In this document: positions 1 to 8,506 of the stretch, one piece after another
Layout: each line of letters begins with the position of its first letter
How positions within the stretch are numbered: the stretch's first letter is position 1
Source of the DNA: Alteribacillus sp041949975
GTDB lineage: Bacteria; Bacillota; Bacilli; Bacillales; Marinococcaceae
Length of the DNA: 64,000 bases
Reading direction: 5' to 3'
NCBI RefSeq assembly: GCF_041949975.1
Contig: NZ_JBHFQG010000001.1
Span: forward strand, 186,001-250,000
Made by a program: the position numbers and the translations under genes
The notes under the pieces: model-generated
What the model was told of the DNA's origin: nothing
The model's input: the letters and a program-made list of their open reading frames with translations, nothing else
Database searches by the model: none

Positions 1-265
1 AAATGCTTCTGAAGCGCTTGAGCTTATGAATGACAGCCGGTACGGCTTGAATGCAGGATTGTTCAGCAATAACTTGCGCCAGGCCATAAACATGGCTCAC
101 GACCTTGAAGTCGGACAGGTGCTTATTAATGACGTGCCAACCTTGCGCTTTGACCATATGCCATATGGCGGGGTAAAGGATTCTGGTTACGGAAGAGAAG
201 GCGTGAAGTATGCGATCGAAGAAATGACAGAGCTAAAAATGATCAGCATCAACTACAAAGGGTAG
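1..265 (+). CDS. Aldehyde dehydrogenase, C-terminal end (cut by window start)
   Basis: Reading from base 2, 87 residues are visible in frame before the stop. The stretch ALELMNDSRYGLNAGLFS followed by GQVLINDVPTLRFDHMPYGGVKDSGYGREG is the characteristic C-terminal part of NAD(P)-dependent aldehyde dehydrogenases, which oxidise aldehydes to acids. The catalytic Cys and Glu and the Rossmann domain lie upstream of the window. The next gene starts 10 bases after the stop, and a symporter and an iron alcohol dehydrogenase follow, so this is likely the aldehyde-to-acid step of an alcohol or aldehyde utilisation operon. The substrate cannot be read from this piece. Confidence 0.9.
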   Translation, partial: NASEALELMNDSRYGLNAGLFSNNLRQAINMAHDLEVGQVLINDVPTLRFDHMPYGGVKDSGYGREGVKYAIEEMTELKMISINYKG

Positions 266-275
266 GTGGAAAGCG

Positions 276-764
276 ATGAAGCTTCACGTATTTGATTGTC
301 AAAAGAAAGAAGAATCTGCTGCTGTCTATTATCCTCAATACACCACAGAGTGGTTCGTAGAGTATCGCTCGATCTTTGGAAAAAGAAAAGAAAAAATAAC
401 AATGATGACAGACCGTGTTAGAGGCGGCAGCAGCATTGCCGATCAGCGTCCTTCTTTTCTGACAAAAGAAGTGGAGCCTTCCGCTGTCATGGAAGCAGCT
501 ATGGATGAAAAGGAATGTATAGAGGAGGCACATGAAACGGTTCGCCGCTACTATCTTCACCATGCCAGGTCGTGGAGTGTGCCGAAAATAAAACTATTAT
601 CGAGCTCTGCCGTCTATGTTCCTTATCATCTCATCGAAAAAAGCGGACGCTGGAGAAAAAAAAAGAAAACCTTTTTATATGAGCCGATGACCGACTCTGC
701 TGACAAGGTGGAGAAGTTTCCGGAAATCTATCAATTTATCGATAAGGAGGCTGAAAAGGTATGA
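276..764 (+). CDS. Unrecognised 162-residue protein in ALDH-symporter operon
   Basis: I do not recognise this family. It is a soluble-looking, charged protein with no signal peptide or membrane segment, rich in Lys, Glu and Tyr, with a basic cluster (RWRKKKK) near residue 126. An AGGTGG ribosome site sits about 7 bases before the ATG. It lies 10 bases after the aldehyde dehydrogenase, and its TGA overlaps the ATG of the next small gene (ATGA), so it is surely translated as part of the operon. Its position suggests a role tied to the ALDH-symporter-alcohol dehydrogenase set, but no function can be assigned. Confidence 0.7.
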   Translation: MKLHVFDCQKKEESAAVYYPQYTTEWFVEYRSIFGKRKEKITMMTDRVRGGSSIADQRPSFLTKEVEPSAVMEAAMDEKECIEEAHETVRRYYLHHARSWSVPKIKLLSSSAVYVPYHLIEKSGRWRKKKKTFLYEPMTDSADKVEKFPEIYQFIDKEAEKV

Positions 765-859
765 ATATGCTCGTTATTATGGCGATTTTAATATCCAGTA
801 GCTGGATTGGGATGGCGCTTATTTTGTGGAAAACAAATTTGTTAAATGAAGAGGAATAG
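761..859 (+). CDS. Small single-span membrane peptide, likely symporter accessory protein
   Basis: A 32-residue reading frame, MNMLVIMAILISSSWIGMAL then ILWKTNLLNEEE. It is one hydrophobic helix of about 22 residues with a short charged tail. Its ATG overlaps the stop of the upstream gene, and it ends 10 bases before the sodium:solute symporter start. Tiny one-helix proteins directly upstream of SSS-family symporters are known in Firmicutes and are named symporter small accessory proteins. Size, topology and position all fit. The overlap argues for translational coupling. Standard gene callers often miss frames of this length. Confidence 0.72.
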   Translation: MNMLVIMAILISSSWIGMALILWKTNLLNEEE

Positions 860-868
860 GAGGTAGGA

Positions 869-2374
869 ATGATGAACACTACCATTGTAACGTATTCATG
901 GATTTTTATGGCGTTTTTTATCGGCCTTATGCTTGTTCTGGGCTGGGTCGGCATGAAAAAAACGAATACATCCGATGACTTTGCAACAGCCCGATCTAGT
1001 TATGGACCATTAGCAATATCTCTTGTTATTGCAGCAGGGATTTCCAGTGGTTCGACATTTATGGGGATGCCTGGTCTTGCTTATGACATAGGAACTCCAA
1101 GTTTATGGTATCCATTGCTTTACCCGATTGCCACTGTTATTGGGATGCTGTTTGTTGCCAAAGTAATCAAAAAATATGGAGATAAATTTGGTACAAGAAC
1201 CATTCCTGAATTTATTGGCGAGCGGTACAACAGTGATTTTCTTCGTATTGCATTAACCATTATATCGATCTTATTAATTTTCTACGTTGTATCTCAATTT
1301 GTAGCTGCCGCTACGATGTTCCAGATGATGATGGGTGTGAATTATGAAACCGGTCTCATTATTACTGCTGTGGTACTTGCCGTGTACGTGTTCATGGGTG
1401 GTTCACACTCTGATATTATGACAGACGCTATTCAAGGATTTTTAATGGTTATTACCGCTGCTGTCGTATTCTTTTGCTTTATGGGAAGCGTTGGCGTAGA
1501 CGGAGGGTTTGGCGATATGCTTGCAACGATTGATGAGGAGAATCCTCAAGGCGGGTTTAATAATCTATTTCTTCCAGGGGATGACACGTACGGAGCCTTT
1601 TGGTTGGTTGCACTTTTATTTATCGCTCATTTGCCATTTGCGGTTCTTCCTCATTTAGGAAATAAATTTATGGCTGTTAAATCCGGTCGTGATTTGAAAA
1701 AACTTATTATGTACTGCACGATTTTTGCAACGATCCTGCCATTAATGGCACTTGGCGGCATGCTTGGACTTGCGGTTGTAGGAACCGATGCAGGCATTTC
1801 TCCTGACCAGATTATACCGGTGCTGTTTAGTGAAATCTTTCCGCCCGCTATTGCTGCCTTCTTTGCTGTAGCGGTATTATCAGCAGTTATGTCCACCTCA
1901 GACGGTTTAGTGGTTTCACTGACGCAGTTATTGGCAAATGATTTGTATCGGAAAACCTTTGTTCCGAAAATGAACATTACGAAAGAAAAAGCCGAAAGAA
2001 ATGAGCTTTTAATCAGCCGTTATAGTACATTTGTCGTTATTATTGCAGCTGTCTTCTTAGCATGGACGCCTCCACAATACCTGGCTGTGTTTATGTGGAT
2101 TGGTATCGGAGGTATTATGGCAGCGACAGCTGGACCGCTTGTCGTCGGAGCTCTTTGGGAAAGAGCAACCAAAACAGCTGCTTTGTCCTCACTGCTGGCG
2201 GGTACAGTTATCTATTGGATTGTTTATTTGCCGTTTGGTTTTAACTTTTCGAACCCATTCGGGGCAGCAGGTATTGGTGTATTAGTAAGCATGATTGTCA
2301 TGTATGTGGTCACGCTGGCTACATCAAGTCAAGCAAATGTTCCAACGAAATCTAATGTAAAAACAAGCAGTTAA
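869..2374 (+). CDS. Sodium:solute symporter (SSS family)
   Basis: A 501-residue membrane protein with about a dozen hydrophobic segments. It belongs to the solute:sodium symporter family (PutP/PanF type): SSGSTFMGMPGLAYDIG near residues 55-75 and the motif ISRYSTFVVIIAAVFLAW are typical of the LeuT-fold core. The length is normal. It imports an unknown organic solute using the sodium gradient. An AGGAGG site lies 5 bases before the first of two adjacent ATGs. The small membrane peptide precedes it, and an iron alcohol dehydrogenase follows by 25 bases. Since both flanking enzymes act on alcohols and aldehydes, the solute may be a hydroxy acid or a related compound, but this is a guess. Confidence 0.9.
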   Translation: MMNTTIVTYSWIFMAFFIGLMLVLGWVGMKKTNTSDDFATARSSYGPLAISLVIAAGISSGSTFMGMPGLAYDIGTPSLWYPLLYPIATVIGMLFVAKVIKKYGDKFGTRTIPEFIGERYNSDFLRIALTIISILLIFYVVSQFVAAATMFQMMMGVNYETGLIITAVVLAVYVFMGGSHSDIMTDAIQGFLMVITAAVVFFCFMGSVGVDGGFGDMLATIDEENPQGGFNNLFLPGDDTYGAFWLVALLFIAHLPFAVLPHLGNKFMAVKSGRDLKKLIMYCTIFATILPLMALGGMLGLAVVGTDAGISPDQIIPVLFSEIFPPAIAAFFAVAVLSAVMSTSDGLVVSLTQLLANDLYRKTFVPKMNITKEKAERNELLISRYSTFVVIIAAVFLAWTPPQYLAVFMWIGIGGIMAATAGPLVVGALWERATKTAALSSLLAGTVIYWIVYLPFGFNFSNPFGAAGIGVLVSMIVMYVVTLATSSQANVPTKSNVKTSS

Positions 2375-2399
2375 TTAATAGAGAAGGAGTGTCATACCA

Positions 2400-3578
2400 A
2401 TGTATAAAACCTTTGCGTCACCTCTTAAAATTGTATCAGGAGAAGGATCTATCAAAGAAGTGCCCGCAATCGTTCAATCATTTGATGCCAAGCGGATTAT
2501 GGTATTTGCAGATCCAGGTGTTATCGATGCGGGGATTGTGAAAAAACTAGAAGAACAACTTAATGGAGCAGGCTTAGAATATAAAATCTACTCCGAGCTT
2601 GTTCCTGAGCCGCCGCTCGAGATAGGAAACAAAGCCCTGCAGGCCGTAAAAGATTTTAATGCAGATTTCGTGATCGGTATCGGCGGCGGAAGCTCACTGG
2701 ATATCGCGAAAGCTGTTGCCGTATTAAAAGAGAACGAAGGAAATGTAGAGGACTATTTGAATCTAACAGGCACGAAAAATTTCACGTCTAAAGGACTTCC
2801 AAAAATATTAATCCCAACCACATCCGGAACAGGAGCTGAAGTTACAGATATCTCTGTATTTTCGTTGAAAGATACGAAAGATGCGATTACACATGAAAAT
2901 TTACTCGCAGATGCAGCGGTGGTGGACCCAGAGCTCACTTACACACTTCCGGCTCGGATTACCGCTTCTACTGGAGTAGATGCCCTTACTCACGCCGTGG
3001 AAGCACTGATTTCGATTAACGCCACTCCGCTGACAGACGCGCTCGCTCTGGATGCTATTAAAAGAATTTCTTCCAATATCCGGACAGCGGTCTGGAACGG
3101 GGGCGACGTAGAAGCGAGAAAAAATATGGCATGGGGCAGTATGACCGCAGGGATGAGCTTTTATAATGCCGGTGTCGCAGGTGTCCATGCTCTTGCGTAC
3201 CCATTAGGCGGATTGTTTAAAATTCCTCACGGTGAATCAAATGCAGTGCTGCTGCCTTATATCTTTGACTACATCTGGCCGTCATGTATAGATAAAATGG
3301 TGCTAATGGCAGATGCGCTCGGTGTGAAATCTGAGCACCTTAACAAACGTGAAACAGCCATTGCCGCGGTAAAAGAACTGAAACATATTGTCGATGAAGT
3401 CGGCATACCTTCCACATTGGATAAGTTCGGTATTGAAGAAAAAGATATCGAGCAGTTAGCAAAGAGCGGAATCGAACAAACAAGGCTGCTCGCTCGAAGC
3501 CCGAAACCCTACTCACTCGATGACATTAGAGACCGGTACCGTGCAGCTTACCATGGGGAGCTTAAATTTGGTGAATAA
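2400..3578 (+). CDS. Iron-containing alcohol dehydrogenase (group III)
   Basis: A 392-residue NAD(P)-dependent metal alcohol dehydrogenase interconverting an alcohol and an aldehyde. The nucleotide-binding motif GGGSSLD is at residues 95-101 and TTSGTGAE near 140-147. The metal ligands expected for the FucO/AdhB family are all present: Asp194, His198, His263 and His277 (DALTH, GVHALAYPLGG, PHGES). A strong AAGGAG site precedes the ATG. It closes the operon that carries ALDH and the symporter; together the two enzymes would oxidise an imported alcohol to the acid, or a semialdehyde-type intermediate. A terminator-like hairpin follows. Confidence 0.92.
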   Translation: MYKTFASPLKIVSGEGSIKEVPAIVQSFDAKRIMVFADPGVIDAGIVKKLEEQLNGAGLEYKIYSELVPEPPLEIGNKALQAVKDFNADFVIGIGGGSSLDIAKAVAVLKENEGNVEDYLNLTGTKNFTSKGLPKILIPTTSGTGAEVTDISVFSLKDTKDAITHENLLADAAVVDPELTYTLPARITASTGVDALTHAVEALISINATPLTDALALDAIKRISSNIRTAVWNGGDVEARKNMAWGSMTAGMSFYNAGVAGVHALAYPLGGLFKIPHGESNAVLLPYIFDYIWPSCIDKMVLMADALGVKSEHLNKRETAIAAVKELKHIVDEVGIPSTLDKFGIEEKDIEQLAKSGIEQTRLLARSPKPYSLDDIRDRYRAAYHGELKFGE

Positions 3579-3589
3579 TAGCAATCGAA

Positions 3590-3630
3590 GGGGATGTGCC
3601 AGGTATTTCACTTGGCCATCTTCTTTTTTG
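3590..3630 (+). terminator. Probable terminator after the alcohol dehydrogenase
   Basis: An imperfect stem, GATGTGCCAGGT with ACTTGGCCATC around a short ATTTC loop, is followed by TTCTTTTTTG. It sits about 12 bases after the stop. Confidence 0.65.
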
Positions 3631-3651
3631 TTGGAGGGCAGAGTTTGCGGC

Positions 3652-3751
3652 ATGAGGACAGAGGTTCCGCTATTTTCATAGAAACCATCCTTTATGACGT
3701 TCTTGCGGACCGAGTGCTGATAAAATAAAAAGTGGAGGAATGAGGGTCCGC
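3652..3751. repeat. Intergenic hairpin repeat, family B, copy 1
   Basis: Contains GAGGACAGAGGTTCCGCTAT followed by an inverted pair GCGGACC (3705-3711) and GGTCCGC (3745-3751). The same words (GCGGACC, GGTTCCG[CT]TATT, GAGGGTCC) recur at 23605-23715. No reading frame of note; it lies in the gap between the alcohol dehydrogenase and the broken cyclotransferase. Confidence 0.55.
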
Positions 3752-3772
3752 ACCAACACGTCCCCATCCACT

Positions 3773-4204
3773 TTAACTCTTCTGTTCTCGTTTTTCTTTT
3801 TCTTCAGATGAATAAGAAACCCAGCATCCACCTGGGATGTACTCTCCTGTTCCGCCATTCCTATTCCAGTAATAAATATAAGCGTCCACGATTTCTCCGT
3901 CTTTATTTTCCACAGTTACAACTTGTCTGAGATACATGCTGGATGATGGATCTTCTTTATCATATCCCTCCAGCCAATCTAAAACTTCTAGTATGTCAGG
4001 GAAAAGGTCATCTGACACGTACATTAACTCTCCTTGATGACATCTTCCCCTTCAGGAAAAAGGCAAGGAAATGCTCCATGCTCCACTACTGTCATTCGCC
4101 CAGTGGTTACAGCAGGAATTTCTTTTTCTGTTTTCCCTTTTAAATAGCTTTCGTAATTTCTCAATCCATGTCTTAATGTTCCATATACAAAACAGGTTTT
4201 TCAT
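3773..4204 (-). pseudogene. Gamma-glutamylcyclotransferase (AIG2-like), two frameshifts
   Basis: The minus strand encodes a complete gamma-glutamylcyclotransferase-like protein split over three frames. From the ATG at 4204 (GGGG site upstream) the reading begins MKNLF. One extra T in a TTTT run then moves the frame to VYGTLRHGLRNYESYLKG, the signature substrate-binding start of this fold. Near 4030 a missing base shifts again into MYVSDDLFPDILEVLDWLEG with the Glu-Gly-Tyr-Asp motif. The last 83 residues remain open. These small cytosolic enzymes release 5-oxoproline from gamma-glutamyl compounds. The gene faces away from the gamma-glutamyltransferase next door. Decay is the simplest reading; homopolymer sequencing error is the alternative. 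Confidence 0.75.
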
Positions 4205-4485
4205 TGGGCTTTTTCCCCTTTAATTCTTTCGAAAGTGTTCTCCCGTACTATAACATATCGTTCTGTTGTTTAAGGGTAAGTTGGAAGATTATTTCACAAA
4301 TTACCCTTCACAAGTAGAATGTGCTTAGGTTCATTATAACGGTGGAAAGTCCTCTTTTTTGAAATTTTGTTCTTCGACCATAACCATTTAACCATTTTAT
4401 AGAAATACAGTAATAATAGATTAGCGGTCTTCATAATTTCTAGAAATTACTTGTCCATAAAACTATTTAAAAAGGGGCTGAAAAA

Positions 4486-6267
4486 ATGAAGACCACGGCA
4501 GCAAAGTTTTTATCTGTATTTCTTATCATCTTTTTAATTGGAAGTTTTACACCTCAGCAAACTTTAGCGAAAAAACAACAAACAGAAGCGGCGGAAGTAG
4601 CAGAAGGTACAGATGGAATGGTCTCCACCTCTCATCCATTAGCAACAGAAGTAGGGGCAGAAATATTAAAAAAGGGAGGAAATGCGGTTGATGCCTCTGT
4701 GGCTGTTCAGTTTGCATTAAATGTGGTAGAGCCGTACATGTCAGGGATTGGCGGCGGAGGATTTATGATGGTATATAATGCTGACACAGAGGACATATCC
4801 ATTATAAACAGCCGCGAACGTGCACCCGAGGGCGCTGAACCGGATATGTTTTTAGACGAAAAGGAGAAAATTATCCCATTTGCCGTTCGGTCGACAAGCG
4901 GTGACGCTGTTGGTGTTCCGGGTACACTGAAAGGATTGGAAGAAGCGCTGGACAAATGGGGGACACGTCCTATGCAGCAGCTTATTACTCCTGCCGTTAA
5001 ATTAGCAGAAAAAGGGTTTAAAGCGGACAGGCAATTAGTAAAAGCCATTGAAGAAAATGAAGAAAAATTAACCCAAAGTGCAGCTGCTGACGTTTTTCTT
5101 CCCGATGGAGAACCGCTAGAAGAAGGTACGTTATTTAAGCAAAACGATTTGGCTCATACGTTAAAATTAATTCGTTCTCATGGGTCCGACATTTTATATG
5201 ACGGAAAAATCGGCAAAGCATTGGCAGAAACTGTTCAGGACTTCGAAGGAAGTATGACAAAGGAGGACCTTCAAAACTATGATGTGACAGTGGATGACGC
5301 TGTATATGGAGACTATAAAGGGTATGAAATTGCAAGCATGCCTCCTCCAAGCTCCGGCGGGTTGTTTCTTTTACAAATGATTAAAATGCTAGAAGACTTT
5401 GATATTAGTCAGTATGATAGTCGTTCAGTTGAAAAATATCATCTATTATCTGAGGTCATGAGACTTGCGTATGCTGACCGGGCAGCATACGCGGGCGATC
5501 CAGAATTTGTTGATGTACCAATGGAGGGGCTGCTGCATCCAGATTACATCAAAGAGAGAAAAGAACAGCTGTCTGTGGATGAAAGAAATGAACATGTCGA
5601 AGCAGGGGATCCATGGAAGTTTGAGGAGGCAGAACAAACGAAGGAAATTGTGGAACAAGCAGATGACAAAGAAATTGGTGAAACCACACACTTTACGGTA
5701 GCTGACAAGTGGGGAAATGTTGTCTCCTATACGACAACGATTGAACAAGTATTTGGCACAGGCATTATGGTTCCGGAATATGGGTTTATGTTAAATAACG
5801 AATTAACTGATTTTGACGCTAGACCAGGAGGTGCTAATGAAGTGCAGCCAAACAAACGACCACTAAGCTCTATGACACCGACCATCGTATTAGAAGATGG
5901 AAAACCTGTGTTAACCTTAGGATCACCGGGCGGACCAACGATCATTGCTTCCGTACTGCAAACATTTTTGAATATTATAGAGTATGACATGGAATTAAAA
6001 GATGCTGTGGAAGAGCCTCGTATTTATAACTCTCATACTTCCGAGACAAGGTGGGAAGAAGGAGTGCCGGAAGAAGTAAGAGAAGAGTTAATGGAAATGG
6101 GGCACCGCTATGAAAACAGCCCTCGATCAATTGGGAACGTCCAAAGTATTTTAATAGATCATGAAAACGGCACGTATCATGGAGTAGCTGATTCACGCCG
6201 GGACGGAGCAGCCATTGGGGTATCGAACAAGGAAAATGGTTTTAAACTCAGCCTTCTATTAAAATAA
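4486..6267 (+). CDS. ggt: Gamma-glutamyltransferase
   Basis: A 593-residue secreted Ntn-hydrolase that cleaves or transfers gamma-glutamyl groups from glutathione-like peptides or polyglutamate. An N-terminal signal peptide (hydrophobic residues 8-22 ending near TLAKK) directs export. The autoprocessing site is GE/TTHFTVAD, which makes Thr400 the N-terminal nucleophile of the small subunit. FGTGIMVPEYGFMLNNELTD, PLSSMTPT and GSPGG are the usual substrate-binding motifs of the family. The sequence is close in layout to the Bacillus subtilis enzyme. An AAGGGG site precedes the ATG. It is monocistronic with its own terminator. Confidence 0.95.
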   Translation: MKTTAAKFLSVFLIIFLIGSFTPQQTLAKKQQTEAAEVAEGTDGMVSTSHPLATEVGAEILKKGGNAVDASVAVQFALNVVEPYMSGIGGGGFMMVYNADTEDISIINSRERAPEGAEPDMFLDEKEKIIPFAVRSTSGDAVGVPGTLKGLEEALDKWGTRPMQQLITPAVKLAEKGFKADRQLVKAIEENEEKLTQSAAADVFLPDGEPLEEGTLFKQNDLAHTLKLIRSHGSDILYDGKIGKALAETVQDFEGSMTKEDLQNYDVTVDDAVYGDYKGYEIASMPPPSSGGLFLLQMIKMLEDFDISQYDSRSVEKYHLLSEVMRLAYADRAAYAGDPEFVDVPMEGLLHPDYIKERKEQLSVDERNEHVEAGDPWKFEEAEQTKEIVEQADDKEIGETTHFTVADKWGNVVSYTTTIEQVFGTGIMVPEYGFMLNNELTDFDARPGGANEVQPNKRPLSSMTPTIVLEDGKPVLTLGSPGGPTIIASVLQTFLNIIEYDMELKDAVEEPRIYNSHTSETRWEEGVPEEVREELMEMGHRYENSPRSIGNVQSILIDHENGTYHGVADSRRDGAAIGVSNKENGFKLSLLLK

Positions 6268-6280
6268 CAAAGTTTGAGAA

Positions 6281-6316
6281 GAAGGAGCTTATATGTGGAA
6301 TGGCTCCTTCTTTTTC
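6281..6316 (+). terminator. Rho-independent terminator of ggt
   Basis: GAAGGAGC and GCTCCTTC form an 8-bp stem around a TTATATGTGGAATG loop, followed by TTTTTC, 13 bases after the ggt stop. Confidence 0.85.
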
Positions 6317-6355
6317 GTGTCGTGACAGCCCAATTCTTATGGTCTCTATTTTATG

Positions 6356-6553
6356 TTAACTTTGATCTTCACTCTCCATAATACCTTCTTCTTCCTCTGG
6401 AAAATCTGGTTCACGGTCTTCTTCTATTTCTCCATTTTCCGTACCTTCTACAAACGGATCAGCCACTTGTTCCTGAGGGGCCGGAAATTCTCTCCAGGCC
6501 TCGTCTTCTTGAGCAGCTGGATTGTTTCTTGGCGGTTGATTCCTGCGTTCCAT
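6356..6553 (-). CDS. Small acidic proline-rich protein of unknown function
   Basis: A 65-residue frame, MERRNQPPRNNPAAQ onward, rich in Glu, Asp and Pro, with no membrane helix and probably disordered. The start is chosen because GGAGG lies 6 bases upstream of this ATG; an in-frame ATG six codons earlier overlaps that site. It is convergent with ggt, sharing the short gap with the ggt terminator. Low-complexity acidic proteins of this size are common unannotated genes in Bacillaceae. I do not recognise the family. The opposite-strand frame over the same bases looks like a non-coding shadow. Confidence 0.5.
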   Translation of the reverse strand: MERRNQPPRNNPAAQEDEAWREFPAPQEQVADPFVEGTENGEIEEDREPDFPEEEEGIMESEDQS

Positions 6554-6701
6554 ATCCATCCTCCATTTCAATCAATTTCGCTTAGCATGTGCAGTACGTC
6601 AATGATTTATTAAGGAATGGGTTTTCGCAGCTTAAGATTTGTGCTATGTTAAAAAGGAGATAATTGTTATGAAGTGAGCTTATAAAACAATCGAATAGCT
6701 T

Positions 6702-6792
6702 GACACTAGGGGTGCTGGATCATAGCTGAGAGGGACTTATATTGTCCTAACCCTGGAACCTGAACTAGTTCGTACTAGCGGAGGGAAGTGTG
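6702..6792 (+). promoter_or_regulatory. TPP riboswitch aptamer (THI element)
   Basis: The conserved thiamine-pyrophosphate aptamer is recognisable: GGGGTGC, then CTGAGAGGG, ACCCT, GAACCTGA, CTAGTTCGTACTAG and GCGGAGGGAAGTG. Outer strands ACACT and AGTGT (ending 6791) close P1. A terminator follows at 6850-6878 and the thiamine-salvage genes begin at 6957. TPP binding should end transcription before the operon. Confidence 0.97.
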
Positions 6793-6849
6793 AGCGAGCC
6801 TAAAATGATGATAGGTTTATTCTGTTTATGTCATTTTATGCAAACCCAT

Positions 6850-6878
6850 GACCACTCTTCGCTGGAGTGGTCTTTATT
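6850..6878 (+). terminator. Riboswitch-controlled terminator
   Basis: GACCACTC and GAGTGGTC form an 8-bp stem around TTCGCTG, followed by TTTATTATT. It lies between the TPP aptamer and the first gene of the salvage operon, the usual place of the expression platform. Confidence 0.85.
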
Positions 6879-6956
6879 ATTGGAAAAATGAAACAGAAAA
6901 GGATGGAAAGGCGCGGGGGTGGAGTATAATTATCAGGCAAAAAGTGTGGATGGTCT

Positions 6957-7742
6957 ATGGATAAGCAAAATGCACGAACACAGCTCACTTTTCAGAATGT
7001 TTCTTTTCATTATGGACAAGAAGAACATGCTTTACCTATTTTTAAACATCTTAATATTGACATCTATAAAAGAGAATTTGTCAGCTTGCTTGGACCGAGC
7101 GGTTCTGGTAAGTCAACGTTTTTCAGGCTTGCAACAGGCCTTGATATTCCAAAGGAAGGCCACATTTATATCGATCAAAAAGAAGAGAAAAACCGCCTTG
7201 GGAAAGTGGGCTATATGCCGCAAAATGATTTACTGCTTCCTTGGCGTACGGTGCTGGAAAACGGCGTACTGCCGTTGGAGGTAAAAGGAGTGAAAAAAAC
7301 GGAAGCACGTCAGAAAGTTAAAAAACATCTAGACAAGTTTGGACTTGCCGGCACGGAAAATCGCTATCCCCATGAATTATCCGGCGGCATGAGGCAGAGA
7401 GTTTCTTTTTTACGGGCAATGTTAAGCGGAAATGATATATTGCTTCTCGATGAACCCTTTAGTGCGCTCGATGCGATGACCCGTTTCATGATGCAGGAGT
7501 GGCTGCTTGAACAGTGGAGCACCTGGCAGAAGACACTGATTTTTATTACACATGACATTGAAGAAGCAGTATTTTTATCAGATCGTATTTTTTTATTTAC
7601 TAACCCTCCAATAGAAAACCAGCTTGAAGAAGCAGTCATTCCGTTAAGCCGGCCGAGAGGGACCGAAACTAGAAGCACCCCAGAGTTTATGGCCTTGAAA
7701 AATGAGCTGCTAAGCAGGATGAAAACGAGGGTGCAATCATGA
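6957..7742 (+). CDS. thiZ: ABC transporter ATPase for thiamine pyrimidine precursor
   Basis: A 261-residue ABC ATPase powering uptake of formylaminopyrimidine, a thiamine breakdown product. Walker A GPSGSGKST is at residues 46-54, Q-loop MPQND at 87-91, signature LSGGMRQR at 141-148, Walker B ILLLDE at 161-166 and the switch His in ITHD. It is the first gene after the TPP riboswitch. Its end overlaps the permease start (ATGA). Gene content and order match the ThiXYZ salvage systems of bacilli (Bacillus halodurans pathway), which supports the substrate assignment. The ribosome site is weak. Confidence 0.9.
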   Translation: MDKQNARTQLTFQNVSFHYGQEEHALPIFKHLNIDIYKREFVSLLGPSGSGKSTFFRLATGLDIPKEGHIYIDQKEEKNRLGKVGYMPQNDLLLPWRTVLENGVLPLEVKGVKKTEARQKVKKHLDKFGLAGTENRYPHELSGGMRQRVSFLRAMLSGNDILLLDEPFSALDAMTRFMMQEWLLEQWSTWQKTLIFITHDIEEAVFLSDRIFLFTNPPIENQLEEAVIPLSRPRGTETRSTPEFMALKNELLSRMKTRVQS

Positions 7743-8506
7743 AAAGCAAAGTGAATAGCAGTTTTTCCTATGCAGGATCGGCATTTATTGCAGCAATTTT
7801 TTTTATTGTTTGGGAAATTAGTGCCAGGCTATATGATCAAGCATATATTTTGCCCTCTCCGACAGAAATATTATTAAAGCTTTGGGAGCTTCGAGATGTG
7901 TTATTTCTTGTGCACCTTCCCGCCACTGTACAAATTATTCTGATGGGACTGGCGATCTCCATTTTTTGTGGAGCAGGACTTGCCATTTGGATGAATCAAA
8001 GCCGAGTGATTGAGCGCAGTATCTTCCCGCTCCTTATTACGTCTCAGACTATACCCATTATAGCCCTTGCTCCAATTTTTGTGCTTTGGTTTGGCTACTC
8101 AATCTGGAGTAAGGTGGCAGTCACCGTTTTAATTACTTTTTTTCCAATTACGGTGAGTACGTTTGACGGCTTAAGGTCAGCCAACAAGGAAATGGAAGAT
8201 TTACTGAAAACAATGGGAGCAAGCTCGAAACAAATTTTTTTGAAAGTAAAAGTGCCCTCCGCTCTGCCGTATGTTTATTCTGGTATGAAAGTAGCTGTCA
8301 CGATGAGCGTTATAGGGGCTGCAATTGGGGAGTGGCTCGGGGCAAACGCGGGGCTTGGTTACTTCAGCCGCCGTATGATGACACAAATGGACGGCGCAGG
8401 GGTGTTTGCGCCAATCTTTCTGTTATCTCTGCTTGGGATTTTATTATTTTTAGCAATAAAACTTTTAGAAAAAATTACAACAAAAAAATGGAGGGCTAAA
8501 TCATGA
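7739..8506 (+). CDS. thiX: ABC transporter permease for thiamine pyrimidine precursor
   Basis: A 255-residue inner-membrane permease of the BPD/TauC-SsuC-like family with about six hydrophobic segments. The EAA-type coupling loop is seen as KTMGASSKQIFLKVKVPSAL near residues 159-180. It forms the channel for formylaminopyrimidine import with the neighbouring ATPase and lipoprotein. Its start overlaps the thiZ stop and its stop overlaps the thiY start (both ATGA), so the three subunits are translationally coupled. Confidence 0.9.
   Translation: MKSKVNSSFSYAGSAFIAAIFFIVWEISARLYDQAYILPSPTEILLKLWELRDVLFLVHLPATVQIILMGLAISIFCGAGLAIWMNQSRVIERSIFPLLITSQTIPIIALAPIFVLWFGYSIWSKVAVTVLITFFPITVSTFDGLRSANKEMEDLLKTMGASSKQIFLKVKVPSALPYVYSGMKVAVTMSVIGAAIGEWLGANAGLGYFSRRMMTQMDGAGVFAPIFLLSLLGILLFLAIKLLEKITTKKWRAKS

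Noticed and set aside
4272..4308. AAGGGTAA and TTACCCTT inverted pair upstream of ggt
   Set aside because: Eight-base arms 21 bases apart in AT-rich DNA with no linked promoter or regulator; too weak to call an operator.
6353..6613. Plus-strand frame of 86 codons downstream of ggt
   Set aside because: It lies opposite the small acidic minus-strand gene, which has a GGAGG site at correct spacing. The plus frame has a Phe/Ser-rich, shadow-like composition and no ribosome site.
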